A stretch of DNA of 27,680 nucleotides, taken from Chara braunii (lineage: Eukaryota > Streptophyta > Charophyceae > Charales > Characeae). The notes under the pieces are model-generated. The model was not told the origin of the DNA. It saw nothing but the letters and a program-made list of their open reading frames with translations, and made no database searches. Every line of letters starts with the position of its first letter. Position 1 is the stretch's first letter. Positions 9,721 through 18,674 of this stretch are shown one piece after another. The stretch is from positions 553,792 through 581,471 of the forward strand of contig BFEA01000074.1 of NCBI GenBank assembly GCA_003427395.1, given 5' to 3'. A program made the position numbers and the translations under genes.

Positions 9721-9999
9721 GTCATGCTTTTTTTGAGTGTATAGTGAATATGACAACACACACATACACACACATAAATGTTACATACACAGGGTTACAC
9801 ACATATGAAAATAGTCTGAAAATTTGAAAAACAAAAATAAAAAGTGAAGAAATATAAAATTCACCCTTGCGAGAAAAAAATGTTCCCTTCATGGGAAAGC
9901 AAGAAACTCGGAATATGAGAAAAGTGTAAGGCTTGAGCAAAATACAAAGCCTGCAAAGCTACAAGACTCACATCGGGTATACGTCGGAACCTCTACCCG

Positions 10000-10260
10000 C
10001 CCGTACCCACCCCTTGTTTTTCTTGGCCACCCGTACCTGCCCATACCCGTCTATTTCTTTTTCTGGCTGCCCATAACCTTTTTTTTTCTCTTTCTTACCC
10101 CTACCCCTCCCTGCCCCTACCCACCCATGATCTCCAAAAAGGGCAACTGTGCCCACCCTAACAACCACCACCTTTTGTTTGTGCCTGCCCATACCCAACT
10201 CCCCCTTTGGAAGGGGTGTACCCATACCCGCCCGTAACCTGGCGGTTACAGTTGGGTACG
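10000..10260. repeat. C-rich CCCGTACC degenerate array
   Basis: Words such as CCCGTACC, CCCATACC and CTACCCCT repeat irregularly on the top strand, as in 8036-8350. It is probably a second remnant of the same C-rich minisatellite. Confidence 0.55.
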
Positions 10261-10756
10261 GGCAATGGTTACCCGTTTCCGCTCTCTGAGGCAAAGGTCT
10301 CTGAAAAGCCTCTGATAATCCAGTGTTCACTAAGAAAGAGGAGAACTAAGGGACTGTCAATTAAACTGCTAGTACCTTTCCCATATGTCGGCCGCGGGCT
10401 CTGCATGCCAACGTTTTGGGCTGCATCTGGCCCATGCCCCAGCCCGGGTGACGCCTCGGCGTTAACCACTGGGCTTTTTTTTTTTGTGGCTCGGAAAGGT
10501 ACTGGCGGTTTAATCTGCCCTCTGTGCTTCGCAGTCTTCGTTCTTTTTCTTGCGTGCGCTTCTCAGGGCATGCTCACATCGAGGCATTTTTTACTTATTT
10601 CAGGACGTAAGTGCAGTCATATACATCCAGCAGGTCTGACCTTAGATGTGGTCAGCTACATTTGAAACAGTGGTAATGTGCGTACACCCTCAGTTTAGCA
10701 TTCCCCGAGCAGTCGTCATCAAATCGTCAGAGCCAGGTACGGCACCAATCAACAAG
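10261..10756. other. No recognisable feature
   Basis: A 152-codon open frame crosses this stretch on the plus strand but starts within the C-rich array and has no recognisable domain. Nothing else stands out. Confidence 0.35.
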
Positions 10757-10913
10757 GAAATTTTGTCTTTATTTTCCTTTTGAAACAGCAGCCGGAGGAA
10801 CTCCTACCGCCTCCCGGGATAAGAGCCCAGGCCCGCAGTAGGGCTCGCTCTGTTGATGGCTCCAGTCTTATTCGTGGGGGAGCAGCACGTGCTGGGAACC
10901 AGGCCCAGTGTCC
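10757..10913 (-). repeat. Hairpin retroposon copy with long variable stem
   Basis: The minus-strand core is 10913 to 10860, with the first hairpin paired CTGGG/CCCAG. The third hairpin (about 10842 to 10803) pairs CCTAC..GGG with CCC..GGTAGG around the loop CTCTTAT. The A-rich tail corresponds to 10782-10757. The stem arms are unlike those of any other copy, but they still pair. Confidence 0.65.
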
Positions 10914-11009
10914 GTCATACAGTGAATCCGAGACATGCAGAAGCAAACTGCAAATGCATGGAACAGGGAAATTTCAAATTTCCTGCTACATACACTCAGG
11001 GGCTCGTTG

Positions 11010-11083
11010 CCTGCTCTTACCAGCACCACTAGCACTGCAGGGGGGTGTTTGTTTTCAAAAAAAAAAAAAAAAAAAAAAAAAAA
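11010..11083 (+). repeat. 5'-truncated hairpin retroposon with exact 11-bp target duplication
   Basis: The insert begins inside the third hairpin (CCTGCTCTTACCAGCACC) and ends in a 27-base A-tail (11057-11083). It is flanked by GGGGCTCGTTG at 10999-11009 and 11084-11094. The exact flanking repeat shows retrotransposition by target-primed reverse transcription with 5' truncation. Confidence 0.8.
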
Positions 11084-11094
11084 GGGGCTCGTTG

Positions 11095-12045
11095 GACACT
11101 CCTCGGGCGCATAAATTCCCCGAGGAAATTATTGTTCCACCTATCAAAAAGGAAAAAGAAAAGTGAAAACATTTCCTCCAGGAATCCTCCAGGCGTCCTC
11201 GGGCTACAGCCATTTTGTGGCCTCCCCCAAGGTACCTCCCGAGGTCCCACAGAGGTGAAGGATCCATGATAATTGGAGCAGCAAGGGCACCTGTCGTCAG
11301 CATCAAATTTCCGTTGACTGGTCCATTGGAGTTCCTACCGGGCAGCGCACGGACATCTTCGGTCTTCAACGTTCGGCTTCCAGGAACCTTACGCCAACGG
11401 TAACCATTGGTGGCCTGCCAGCCCCCGTCGACATCGTCGACCAGCATTCTCCCTCGCAGTGCGTTGCCGCCAAACGGAAAGGGGTCCAACGTTTCCCAGG
11501 CGACCTGAGTTTCTTTTCCCAGCTGTGCTCCACGACGCAAAACATCAGGACGGTGTTTGTCGGTATTCGAAAATCTTCCGTTTGCTCCCTCTTTTCATCA
11601 CCGTTTACTAGAGGCATACCGGCGTGGTGCAGTTACTGCCCTTCCCAACGTGTCGTTCATGGCCGACGTCTTCCGAATGTTGCCGCTGTTGTTCCTGGTC
11701 ATCATTGCGCTTGTCCTTCTCATCGTCTTCCACATCTGCATCCTTGGCAGGCTGCCTGGACGCACATGCTAGAGGCGTTTAGCGATGAAGGGCGTCATCA
11801 TGGGCGGGTGGCAGGTGAAGACCAGGTCTTCAGTGGACCGATTCACAAGCCACCGGGCACGCAGTGTCCTGACAAGCACTGCAAGGGCATGCGACCCGTC
11901 TGCATACGCGCACCTGCCACCGCACAAACAACCTCTGCCCGATATGTCAGATGAGGCGGCGGAGGAAGCACGGTCACATACTGTGGCGCTGGGAAGCGAG
12001 TCCACCTAGGAGTGGGCGGGGAGCCAGGTGTATGGGACTCGTGAG
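11095..12045. other. No recognisable gene; left flank of the Harbinger relic
   Basis: Open frames occur on both strands (11055-11540 -, 11553-11954 +), but none is recognisable. If the Harbinger relic at 12046-13542 has terminal inverted repeats they should lie in this interval and in 13543-14300. I found only weak candidates and no convincing pair. Confidence 0.3.
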
Positions 12046-12861
12046 ATGACGTCTCAACAGTCCTTCACTGAACACCTGGAAGACGGCATGCGCGAAAGCG
12101 ACACTGTAGCCAGCATGAATCTTTCATTCGGGCTGTGTAGCGAGAGCTCATCGGCGTACTGTCCCCGTCAACCCACACCCTGACGACGACGCAGGGCAAG
12201 TGACGCTAGTCGGCCGATCTACAAAGGCTCCCTCTGGAGACTGGTTGGCATCAAATAAGACAAGGGAGCATCCGAGAGTGCAGTCAACGCCGTCATCAGC
12301 TGCACATGCTGCTGCCGGTTGTCCAAAATGGATGCAGCCTCCATCACCGTTGTCTGGAGGTGGCAGCAAGGGAAGCCGCATGCCTGACTGCAGGATGACA
12401 GATGAATATTTCACACAGTGTGCTGGGGAGCGGGATGGGAGGCAGGTGTGGGCGGAACATCAACAGCAGGACCTGGTGTGTCGAGAATGCGTGGAGTCCA
12501 TAACCCGGGGGTTGCAGCGAGTTCGCGTGCGCGAGGTGAACATAGAGAAGGAGCCGGCGGTAGTGGACACCGACGATTACGAGGATGCCACGGGGGGCGA
12601 GGAACGGCAGGACGACAACACAGGCGACGTTTGGCAGATGCCAAAGAAATCCATGGGTGGTCGGGGCAGGAACAGCAAGGATTTTGAGTCAACTACACTA
12701 GAACGGGCAAAAAGAGCGGTGCCTGCGAGGAGCGGAGGGGAAGGTGGCGTGGAGGCCGAGGGCGGGTGGAACTTCTGGTCAGTCGACCACATGGTTGCCC
12801 TCATCAGGGCGAAGCCCGACCAGGATGAACATCTGCAGGGGATGGGCCACACATACGCTCG
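12046..12861 (+). pseudogene. SANT/Myb-like partner gene of a PIF/Harbinger element, truncated and frameshifted
   Basis: Two frames make up this relic. The first starts at ATG 12046 (MTSQQSFTEHLEDGM...) and meets a stop at 12181. The second, open from about 12200, continues through an acidic and basic linker to a C-terminal FWSVDHMVALIRAK-DQD stretch (about 12770-12861). That last segment looks like helix 1 of a Myb/SANT-like trihelix DNA-binding domain. Harbinger elements usually encode such a protein beside the transposase, where it binds the ends and brings the transposase to the nucleus. The domain breaks off after GMGHTYAR, and the next bases (from about 12862) belong to the opposing transposase. 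Helices 2 and 3 are missing, so it cannot bind DNA as the family does. Domain recognition is by eye. Confidence 0.6.
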
Positions 12862-13542
12862 CCACCAAACCTGAAGCTTTGTCGATGCCGAAGTTACATA
12901 TGCTGCTACCATACGTCTTCCCCGGCGCCCACCGATACAACGTGTAGGCAACGATCTTATCAGGCTGCAACGGTTCCCTGTAGAACATCACACGCCGCTG
13001 CAAGAAGGGCGAAAGAGCTTCCGCAATCTCCCTAAAGACACGTGGTGACATGCGCAGCTTGTCCCGAAAGTAATCCTCCGTCGCGTCGTCGCATTGTCGT
13101 AGATCCTCCCACACGCCCCCCCCCGCCCCCCTCTTTCTTTTCATCCACCACCTGGGCGTCGCTCTGCGAAAACTCCACAACCCAAGGCGCAGCACACCTG
13201 AAGGACGGCATCGCAGATGGTGGCAGTATCAGAGATAGGTGCTTCCAGTGTAATATTAGTTTTGCCAAGACTGATAAGTGTAGACAAGAATTTAACTTTG
13301 TCCAGCCCTTCCACCGGCATACAATGCATCGCCTTCCTCCTCTGTGCGCAGATGTGCGCTTTCATTCTCCCCATCGTCCTCTCTACCAGACACTGGAAGA
13401 CGACCGTGGGAATGGCCGCTGCCACTGTCGTCCTCTCCGTTGTTGCCAGCTTCCCATGGTCGTCACTGCGGCCGCCCTCCATCGCCACCAAACGAGCCGA
13501 CATCACCATCAACGATGGTGACAGACTCCGTCGAAGTTCCAC
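12862..13542 (-). pseudogene. PIF/Harbinger (HARBI1-like) transposase, N-terminal part only
   Basis: Two minus-strand frames join near 13140-13150. The upstream one (13542 down to about 13141) gives an N-terminal region ending CGVFAERRP. The downstream one (13195 down to 12862) contains DYFRDKLRMSPRVFREIAEA, LSPFLQRR, and IVAYTLYRWAPGKTYGS followed by FGIDKASGLV. This is the helical N-terminal segment that precedes the DDE nuclease of HARBI1/DDE_Tnp_4 transposases. Sequence identity stops at GLV, and the frame then reads antisense through the SANT gene. The whole DDE catalytic domain is absent, so the protein is dead. Together with the facing SANT relic it suggests an internal deletion between two convergent genes. 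Confidence 0.7.
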
Positions 13543-14468
13543 CGGACCAGCAAACTAGACGACTGGAGACGAACGGTGATCAGGCAACAAAGGACACTGA
13601 AGCGGCCTACACGCCACACTCCGCTGCTCTCCACACACACGGGGCCCGAGGACTACTGCGATGGCGTCTCCACGCGGCACATCTTCCTTGCCTGGCCGCA
13701 CGCAGTACTCACGCTGACCCCGCCAACGCGCAGTGGAAGGATCTTCCTGTCCGATGTCCTCCACCAGCCGCCGCAGCGACACGACCAACCGCCCTCACCC
13801 CAACAGCGACATTCAAATTCTGAATTTCAAACCAGGACGTCCGTGCATTTTTTGTTTTTATTATTATTGGTCGCCATGAAGATTCGGATTTTCCCACCAC
13901 TCAAAGCTGGACCACGCCCGTCCACACGGAGAACAGCCCACGAACCACCGACCCCACCCCACCCCGCGGTTGGCAATGATATTATGTGACTGGCTGCGGG
14001 CTCTCCATAGGAATCCTCTTCCGAAGACCATCCCGAGGATGAGTGGAACGACGGCGAAAATTCTCTCGGACAACCCAAAGGAAAACCCCTCGGGCCCCGA
14101 GGACGGCCCCAGGAGTGCTTAATTAGCCCCTCGGCAGCAACCTTCTCTGGTGGCTCTTGTCGAGTAGAGCCTTTGGGCCTGGCTACACCACTGTCGAAAA
14201 CACAGCCTCTCGAAATGCATGATGCCATAGGGAAAAAGATTTGCGGGGTATCACAAAAGAGTTCCATGTCCTTCGACACCACCATAAAATGAACTATGCA
14301 AAACCAAAAGGAAGAACCAGTGGAGTCCATCACGGGCACCACGGTAGCGTTTGTCCCACCTGGCCTTTGGAACAATCATGTCGACGGAGCAGCGGGAGCG
14401 GAGCAGCGGGCAGCTCAGCAACGGAAATGATTCAGCGGAGCATCAGCCTGGAAAAGAGACTCTTAATG

Positions 14469-14469
<1 letters not shown>
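13543..14469. other. No recognisable gene; right flank of the Harbinger relic
   Basis: Reading frames on both strands are low-complexity or Pro/Thr/His-rich and probably spurious. No end structure of the Harbinger relic could be fixed here. Confidence 0.3.

Positions 14470-14520
<51 letters not shown>
14470..14520. repeat. GA microsatellite abutting a hairpin
   Basis: A perfect GA tract of about 50 bases runs into GGGGTGATAAGAGCACCCCTCTCT. The end of the GA tract pairs with CCCCTCTCT across the loop ATAAGAG, so the microsatellite has grown from one arm of a retroposon hairpin. Confidence 0.8.
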
Positions 14521-14525
<5 letters not shown>

Positions 14526-14559
14526 GATAAGAGCACCCCTCTCTTAATGAGCAGCGGCC

Positions 14560-14693
14560 TTTTGTTTTTTGTTTTTTTTACCGGCTCTACCGCTAGGAGG
14601 GGTGATAAGAGCACCCCCCTTCTACCAGATTGTCATATTGCTCCCATTTCTTCGTGGGTAGCTACACCTGCTGGAAAGCGGCTCTAGCGTCCC
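14560..14693 (-). repeat. Hairpin retroposon copy
   Basis: The minus-strand core is 14693 to 14640 (diverged), the third hairpin about 14622 to 14594 (arms GGGGGGTG and CACCCCTCC, loop CTCTTAT), and an A-rich tail 14580 to 14560. A second hairpin with the same loop lies directly downstream at 14510-14545, suggesting tandem or nested copies. Confidence 0.6.
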
Positions 14694-15213
14694 AGCGAAC
14701 AATTAAACATCCGAACACAGGCTCCTGGCCAGCATTACCATCCTTTTTTTTTTTTTTTTTTTTTTTACCATCCTGTGGACTAACTACCTTGAAATGCTTT
14801 TTTTTGGCTCTATCTGTTGGTAGGGGCCTGACAGTGACCAGCTGTGTGGCCAGGTACGGAAGGAAGTTCGCTTCACCTGACCTGCATACAACCCTGAAAG
14901 CTTCAAAAAAATTAGAAGAGCATGCTCAAAGGAAAAAAAAAAGAAGAAGAAGAAGAAGACGAAGCCGAAGAAACAGTGTGAGGGGGTACACTGGACTAGG
15001 ACCAGCGGCTGGTTGAATACGGTTGGGATGGGAGGAAACGATATACGATACATCATTCACTCATCCCGGCCCGCCGGGGAAACCGTTGAAGTAAACAGCA
15101 CTAGCAACCTCCTCGTACGACTACTTGGCAGAGTTGATGCATAGGAGATGGTCTAGTGCAGATTTGATCAGCTGGATTGAAACAATGTGTGGAGTGTGTA
15201 GTAGAAATAGCTC
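14694..15213. other. Poly(T), simple repeats and unassigned sequence
   Basis: A T-run at about 14743-14766 and an AAG/AGA-rich tract at 14930-14970 are the only structures. A core-like GGCTCTATCTGTTGGTAGGG at 14807-14826 may be another decayed retroposon copy. Confidence 0.4.
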
Positions 15214-15341
15214 GTCCTTTGGGACATCCGTTAAAATTGGAACAAAACAGAGAAGATTAGCATGGCCCCTGCGCAAGGATGACACGCATAAATCGAGAAA
15301 TGGTCCAAATTACAAAAAAAAAAAAAAAAAAAAAAAAAAAA
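15214..15341 (+). pseudogene. U6 snRNA retrocopy with poly(A) tail
   Basis: 15214-15310 matches U6 spliceosomal RNA almost throughout. It has a 5' stem-loop (GTCC TTTG GGAC), the ACAGAGA box, the AGC triad in GATTAGCATGGCCCC, the internal stem-loop region TGCGCAAGGATGACACGC, and the end AAATGGTCCAAAT. The 5' stem is shorter than in plants, and there are changes near GAACAAAACAG. A functional U6 gene would end in a T-run terminator and have an upstream USE and TATA box. This copy instead continues TAC and then 28 A residues, and no TATA box is visible upstream. It is therefore a reverse-transcribed copy of a polyadenylated or A-tailed U6 RNA, or a template-switch product of a LINE. No target duplication was clear. 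Confidence 0.85.
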
Positions 15342-15545
15342 GCAGGGTCAGGTCACCCCCAGACCGGAGGGTGACCATCCTGAGTGGTAGACACCAAGGT
15401 AGGATAGCGGGAGGAGTGCGTCGGGGAGAAATTACCAGAGTGGTAGGTTGGGAGGTTGATGGCATGACGGAGTACAGCTCCCTTTCTCCTCTTGGTCCTT
15501 CCATTCCAGGAGCAGTGCTGCAACTCAGAATGTATCAGACTGCCC

Positions 15546-15645
15546 GTAGTAGACAGCCTCAATCCCGGTGGTTCTCTTACCACCACCAGGATAGAGGTCT
15601 TGCACAAAGGGCCTGAACTCAAAAAAAAAAAAAAAAAAAAAAAAA
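15546..15645 (+). repeat. 3' fragment of hairpin retroposon with A-tail
   Basis: CCTCAATCCCGGTGGTTCTC then TTACCACCACCAGGAT folds into a hairpin like that of the copy at 9130-9165. It is followed by a 25-base A-tail (15621-15645). AGACTGCCC lies on both sides (15537-15545 and 15648-15656) as a likely target duplication. Confidence 0.6.
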
Positions 15646-15862
15646 GTAGACTGCCCTCTCCTTTCCTTGCCTCGCTTTTTGGAACAGGACTATGACCTCT
15701 ACCATATCTCTTGTATCCACAAAGTGTCTGTCTTTGTCTTCCACTACGAGGGCGGCAACGCCTGCGCAACTGGCTGGTACTCTCCATTTTTTAACTCTGA
15801 TGCCAGAAGGCAGATCAGGGCCCAGTACTTGTAAAATCTGGTCAGACTTTTTGGCCAACAGT

Positions 15863-15867
<5 letters not shown>

Positions 15868-15900
<33 letters not shown>

Positions 15901-15931
15901 NCAAGCTGAGTGNCTTNTANTTTTTTTTTTT
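15868..15931. other. Poly(T) with four Ns: unresolved gap
   Basis: Ns at 15901, 15913, 15917 and 15920 sit between two T-runs. CAAGCTGAGT occurs on both sides (15902 and about 15942), so the stretch is an unmerged contig overlap of low quality. Confidence 0.85.
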
Positions 15932-16118
15932 TTCACCCACTGCAAGCTGAGTACATCTTCCTCTGTGAATGTCTGACACAGGCTTGCTGCTCTACCACTG
16001 ACAGGGAATGGGGGGGGAGGGCAAGATGCAGGGAAGCACAGAAAATGAGGAGGATTAACTTTTTTCTGAAAAACAAGGGAGATTGCTGGCTTTGAGCTGA
16101 GAGGCCCAGCAAAATTAA

Positions 16119-16308
16119 ACCACCAGTACTTGGCCCAGCTATCGGCCGCGGCGCTTTCCCATTAACGCGCCACGCCTTTAGGGCTTCGGGGTACCGGACC
16201 GCAATGGCTGGAAGCAGCAGCTAAAAAAAATTCAAAACGCTTCGGTGAAAATTGGCGCGCAGGAGCATTCCAGGCTCCGCATCGATAGCTGGGCCAAGTA
16301 CTGGTGGT
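16119..16308. mobile_element. Non-autonomous TIR element with TTAA target duplication
   Basis: The ends are perfect 26-bp inverted repeats beginning ACCACCAGTACTTGGCCCAG, flanked by TTAA at 16115-16118 and 16309-16312. The 190-bp element has no coding capacity. Related ends occur at 24889 (right end), 26736, 27168-27285 and 27383. A TTAA target is typical of piggyBac-type insertion, but the termini do not start with CCC, so the superfamily is uncertain. Confidence 0.75.
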
Positions 16309-16353
16309 TTAACAAAAAAAGGAAAGAAAACAAAGAGGGAACAAAAAGGACCT

Positions 16354-16517
16354 GGGGCCAACTCCCACTGACAGCTTCCAGTTTCCTGGACACCTGAATG
16401 TGGACGTGCTTGTGGAGATGTGCAGAACAGCGCGTGGAGTTTCCTCAGCCGCACATCTCCACAAACATGGCCAGATACAGGCGCTGAGGAAACGCTACGC
16501 TAGCGGGACTTGGCCCC
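16354..16517. mobile_element. Foldback element
   Basis: Imperfect inverted arms of about 70 bp (GGGGCCAA..TCCC, GTTTCCT, TGTGGAGATGTGC) meet around a short loop near 16420-16445. A second nested pair (GTTTCCTCAGC with GCTGAGGAAAC) overlaps. Ends and target duplication are not clear. The fold also resembles a long plant-type hairpin precursor. Confidence 0.45.
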
Positions 16518-16649
16518 TGATGAAGTTGCCAGCTTGTTCTTCTTTTTCTTTTCTTTTTTATTTAAAAGTGACAAAGATGAAAGGAAAAAATCGTTGTTTA
16601 ACTGCTGGTACACCACTTATTTGTTCATTGACTAAGCCGTATTTCATTC

Positions 16650-16774
16650 TTTTTTTTTTTAACACCCTGGGTGATGCTAGAGGTGCTGGTACAGGCAGTC
16701 ACCTCTAGCATCCCCAGGCAGGCTCCATCTATTGGTGGGGAGCAGCACCTGCTGGAAACCGGGTCCAGCGTCCC
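16650..16774 (-). repeat. Hairpin retroposon copy with strong variable stem
   Basis: The minus-strand core is 16774 to 16722. The third hairpin (16716 to 16665) pairs CCTGGG.GATGCTAGAGGTG with CACCTCTAGCATC.CCCAGG around ACTGCCTGTACCAG. The A-tail is the T-run at 16650-16660. A second core fragment follows at 16811-16840. Confidence 0.7.
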
Positions 16775-17192
16775 GTTACATCTGGAAAAGGATCGTAAGG
16801 AAAAAGGTTGCGTGCTGGAAACCGGGTCCAGTGTCCCATTGTTAACTATCCTGTACTTGCCAACCCCCTGGGCTGGGGCCCTGCAGGGCCACTGGGGGGC
16901 ACCAGTGGTTCCTGTCTGTTCCCCAGCCCACCTTCCATTCTTCCAGATCACACTACCCCACTATCCTTTGAGAATGTCTGAAGCTGTGTCTGAAGCCTGA
17001 AAGCGCTGAGACCTGGGCTCAGCGTCCCACTCAGAAAAAACCTGAGATATCGCTGAAGCAAAGGAGTAGTAGTAGAATGTGAAGTACAGAAAATAAAAGG
17101 AAAATAAGAAGAAGAGAGAAAGAAGGAGAAAAAGGAAAAAGAATAGGAAGAAAATAAGAAAATAAGAAAAAAGGAGAAAATAAAGAGAGGGC
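16775..17192. other. Partial retroposon cores and LINE 3' flank
   Basis: Core-like fragments occur at 16811-16840 and 17003-17030. 17080-17190 is purine-rich (GAAAATAAGAA words) on the plus strand and is the pyrimidine-rich 3' untranslated region of the LINE on the minus strand. No A-tail could be fixed for the LINE. Confidence 0.45.
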
Positions 17193-18674
17193 TCAAAACT
17201 CCATTCTCTTGTCTCTCAGTCTCTCAACCAAGGCTAGATGGTGGGGGGGAAAAGGGTCTCCAAACTCCTGCGCAGGCCTAAGCGGGATCCTTCGGTCAAT
17301 CTCTGTCCAGTCCCGGTATACCAGGCGGTAGTCTCTAGGCAGGTCGTCTTGTGTGTCTTGTGCATTCTGTTCTTCCCCCCGATGCTCCCTCCTCTCATCT
17401 TCTGACCATCGTACCTCCGCTATCCAGCCTTTTCGCTTTCCTCCCAGCCAGTTCTCCCCAAAACGGGAGATAATCCGGTCAGCGTCTCCCCACGAATGAA
17501 CAGTATCCAGTTTCGCCTTTGTCGCCTGCCACTGGGCTGTGATCTCACTTTGCACCAAGAGTTTGAGTTGTTCTGTCACCTCCCCTTCCTCAACCCTGGC
17601 TCCTTCTCTTTCCAGGATGCACCTCCTCCACCATATCACCCAGAGGACTGCTCTCCTGCTAATGCGGAAAAAGTTCTCCACGAAGGTGCTCTCTTGGGAG
17701 CGGGGGTAGTGTCCTACCAAAATTGCCCTCCAGTCCCACGGCCAGGGTATGTCTGGTACCGCCTGTCGCCAGACCCTGTCCCACCAACGCCATAGCAGTA
17801 TCGATGAGGGGCATTGCATAAAGATATGCTCCAGTGTCTCCGCCCATTTATGAGATGGGAAATTTTTTAGGCATCTTTGACACCATGGCAGCGCTCTCCC
17901 TTGCTGTTCCAACCTCGTGTGGTCGATCAGCCAGTCATTGGTTGGGAGACAGCGGTGGGATATCTGCCATTGCAGAGAGGTGATCTTTGCGGGTTTTAGT
18001 TTGTAGTCTTTGAACCATCTGATCGGCCTCAGCAGGCCTCTGTCCACATTTAGTTGACGTTGCCACCTGTCCTCTACCACGTCCCGCAGTTTCCTTTTGG
18101 TTCTTAGCATTTTGTACGCTGTCTTTGTCTTCAGGTGGGCGAGGTTCACTGTTCTCTGGTTTCTAGGATTAGGATGGTTAGGCTGGTTCGTTGGACCCCA
18201 TCTCCATTCATCCGGGTCGAAGGGCAGGTCTGAGATTGGGGTCACTGGTTTGTAGACCTGCCACTCTCTGTCCACTTCTAGCACCCTAATGCGGTAGACT
18301 GCTTTTTTTTCTTTCCACCAAAAGGGGGTTTTGCTGCTACTTAATCCGCCCCTCCTTCCTATCTCAAACTTCTCGATCAGTACCGTGTCCCGACCCACCA
18401 AATGTACCCGTCCAACTTGGTCTTTCTCTTCAGGCAGGCCTACCCAGTCCCCTTCCTCCAACCCGGGTCCTCTCTTCAGAATGGTATACCATGCTAGGGG
18501 GAAGCTCTCGATCATGTCTTCTAAGGCCGCTTGAGCTAGGTGGCAGTACTTCAGCCACCTCCTCATTCTATCCGGGCTCTTCCAATCCCTTGTCTCTGTG
18601 TCCCACAGATCCCCCACGCGCAATAGCCCATGCTTTACCCATCCCTTCCATGGGGAGTCTGAGCTGCGTCTCAC
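17193..18674 (-). CDS. LINE ORF2 C-terminal region with zf-RVT domain (remnant)
   Basis: A 493-codon open frame ends in TGA just before a pyrimidine-rich 3' region. Residues about 184-310 match the zf-RVT region found after the reverse transcriptase of many plant non-LTR retrotransposons. It begins LKTKTAYKML, has KPAKITSLQWQISHRCLPTN, and then a zinc ligand set C265-x2-C268-x14-H283-x4-C288 (WCQRC ... ETLEHIFMQC). The N-terminal 180 residues and the basic, acidic C-terminal 180 residues are less typical. The annotated start is merely the first ATG; in the intact element this was part of a longer polyprotein, continued upstream on the same strand at 18735-19384 in other frames. It belongs to a 5'-truncated element and cannot move itself. 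Confidence 0.8.
   Translation of the reverse strand: MRRSSDSPWKGWVKHGLLRVGDLWDTETRDWKSPDRMRRWLKYCHLAQAALEDMIESFPLAWYTILKRGPGLEEGDWVGLPEEKDQVGRVHLVGRDTVLIEKFEIGRRGGLSSSKTPFWWKEKKAVYRIRVLEVDREWQVYKPVTPISDLPFDPDEWRWGPTNQPNHPNPRNQRTVNLAHLKTKTAYKMLRTKRKLRDVVEDRWQRQLNVDRGLLRPIRWFKDYKLKPAKITSLQWQISHRCLPTNDWLIDHTRLEQQGRALPWCQRCLKNFPSHKWAETLEHIFMQCPSSILLWRWWDRVWRQAVPDIPWPWDWRAILVGHYPRSQESTFVENFFRISRRAVLWVIWWRRCILEREGARVEEGEVTEQLKLLVQSEITAQWQATKAKLDTVHSWGDADRIISRFGENWLGGKRKGWIAEVRWSEDERREHRGEEQNAQDTQDDLPRDYRLVYRDWTEIDRRIPLRPAQEFGDPFPPHHLALVERLRDKRMEF

Noticed and set aside
11557-11772. Short frame with a hydrophobic segment (LPLLFLVIIALVLLIVFHI)
   Set aside because: Could encode a membrane helix, but there is no context, homology or start signal to support a gene.
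15214-15310. Functional U6 gene
   Set aside because: No upstream TATA or USE seen, no T-run terminator, and a 28-base poly(A) tail instead.
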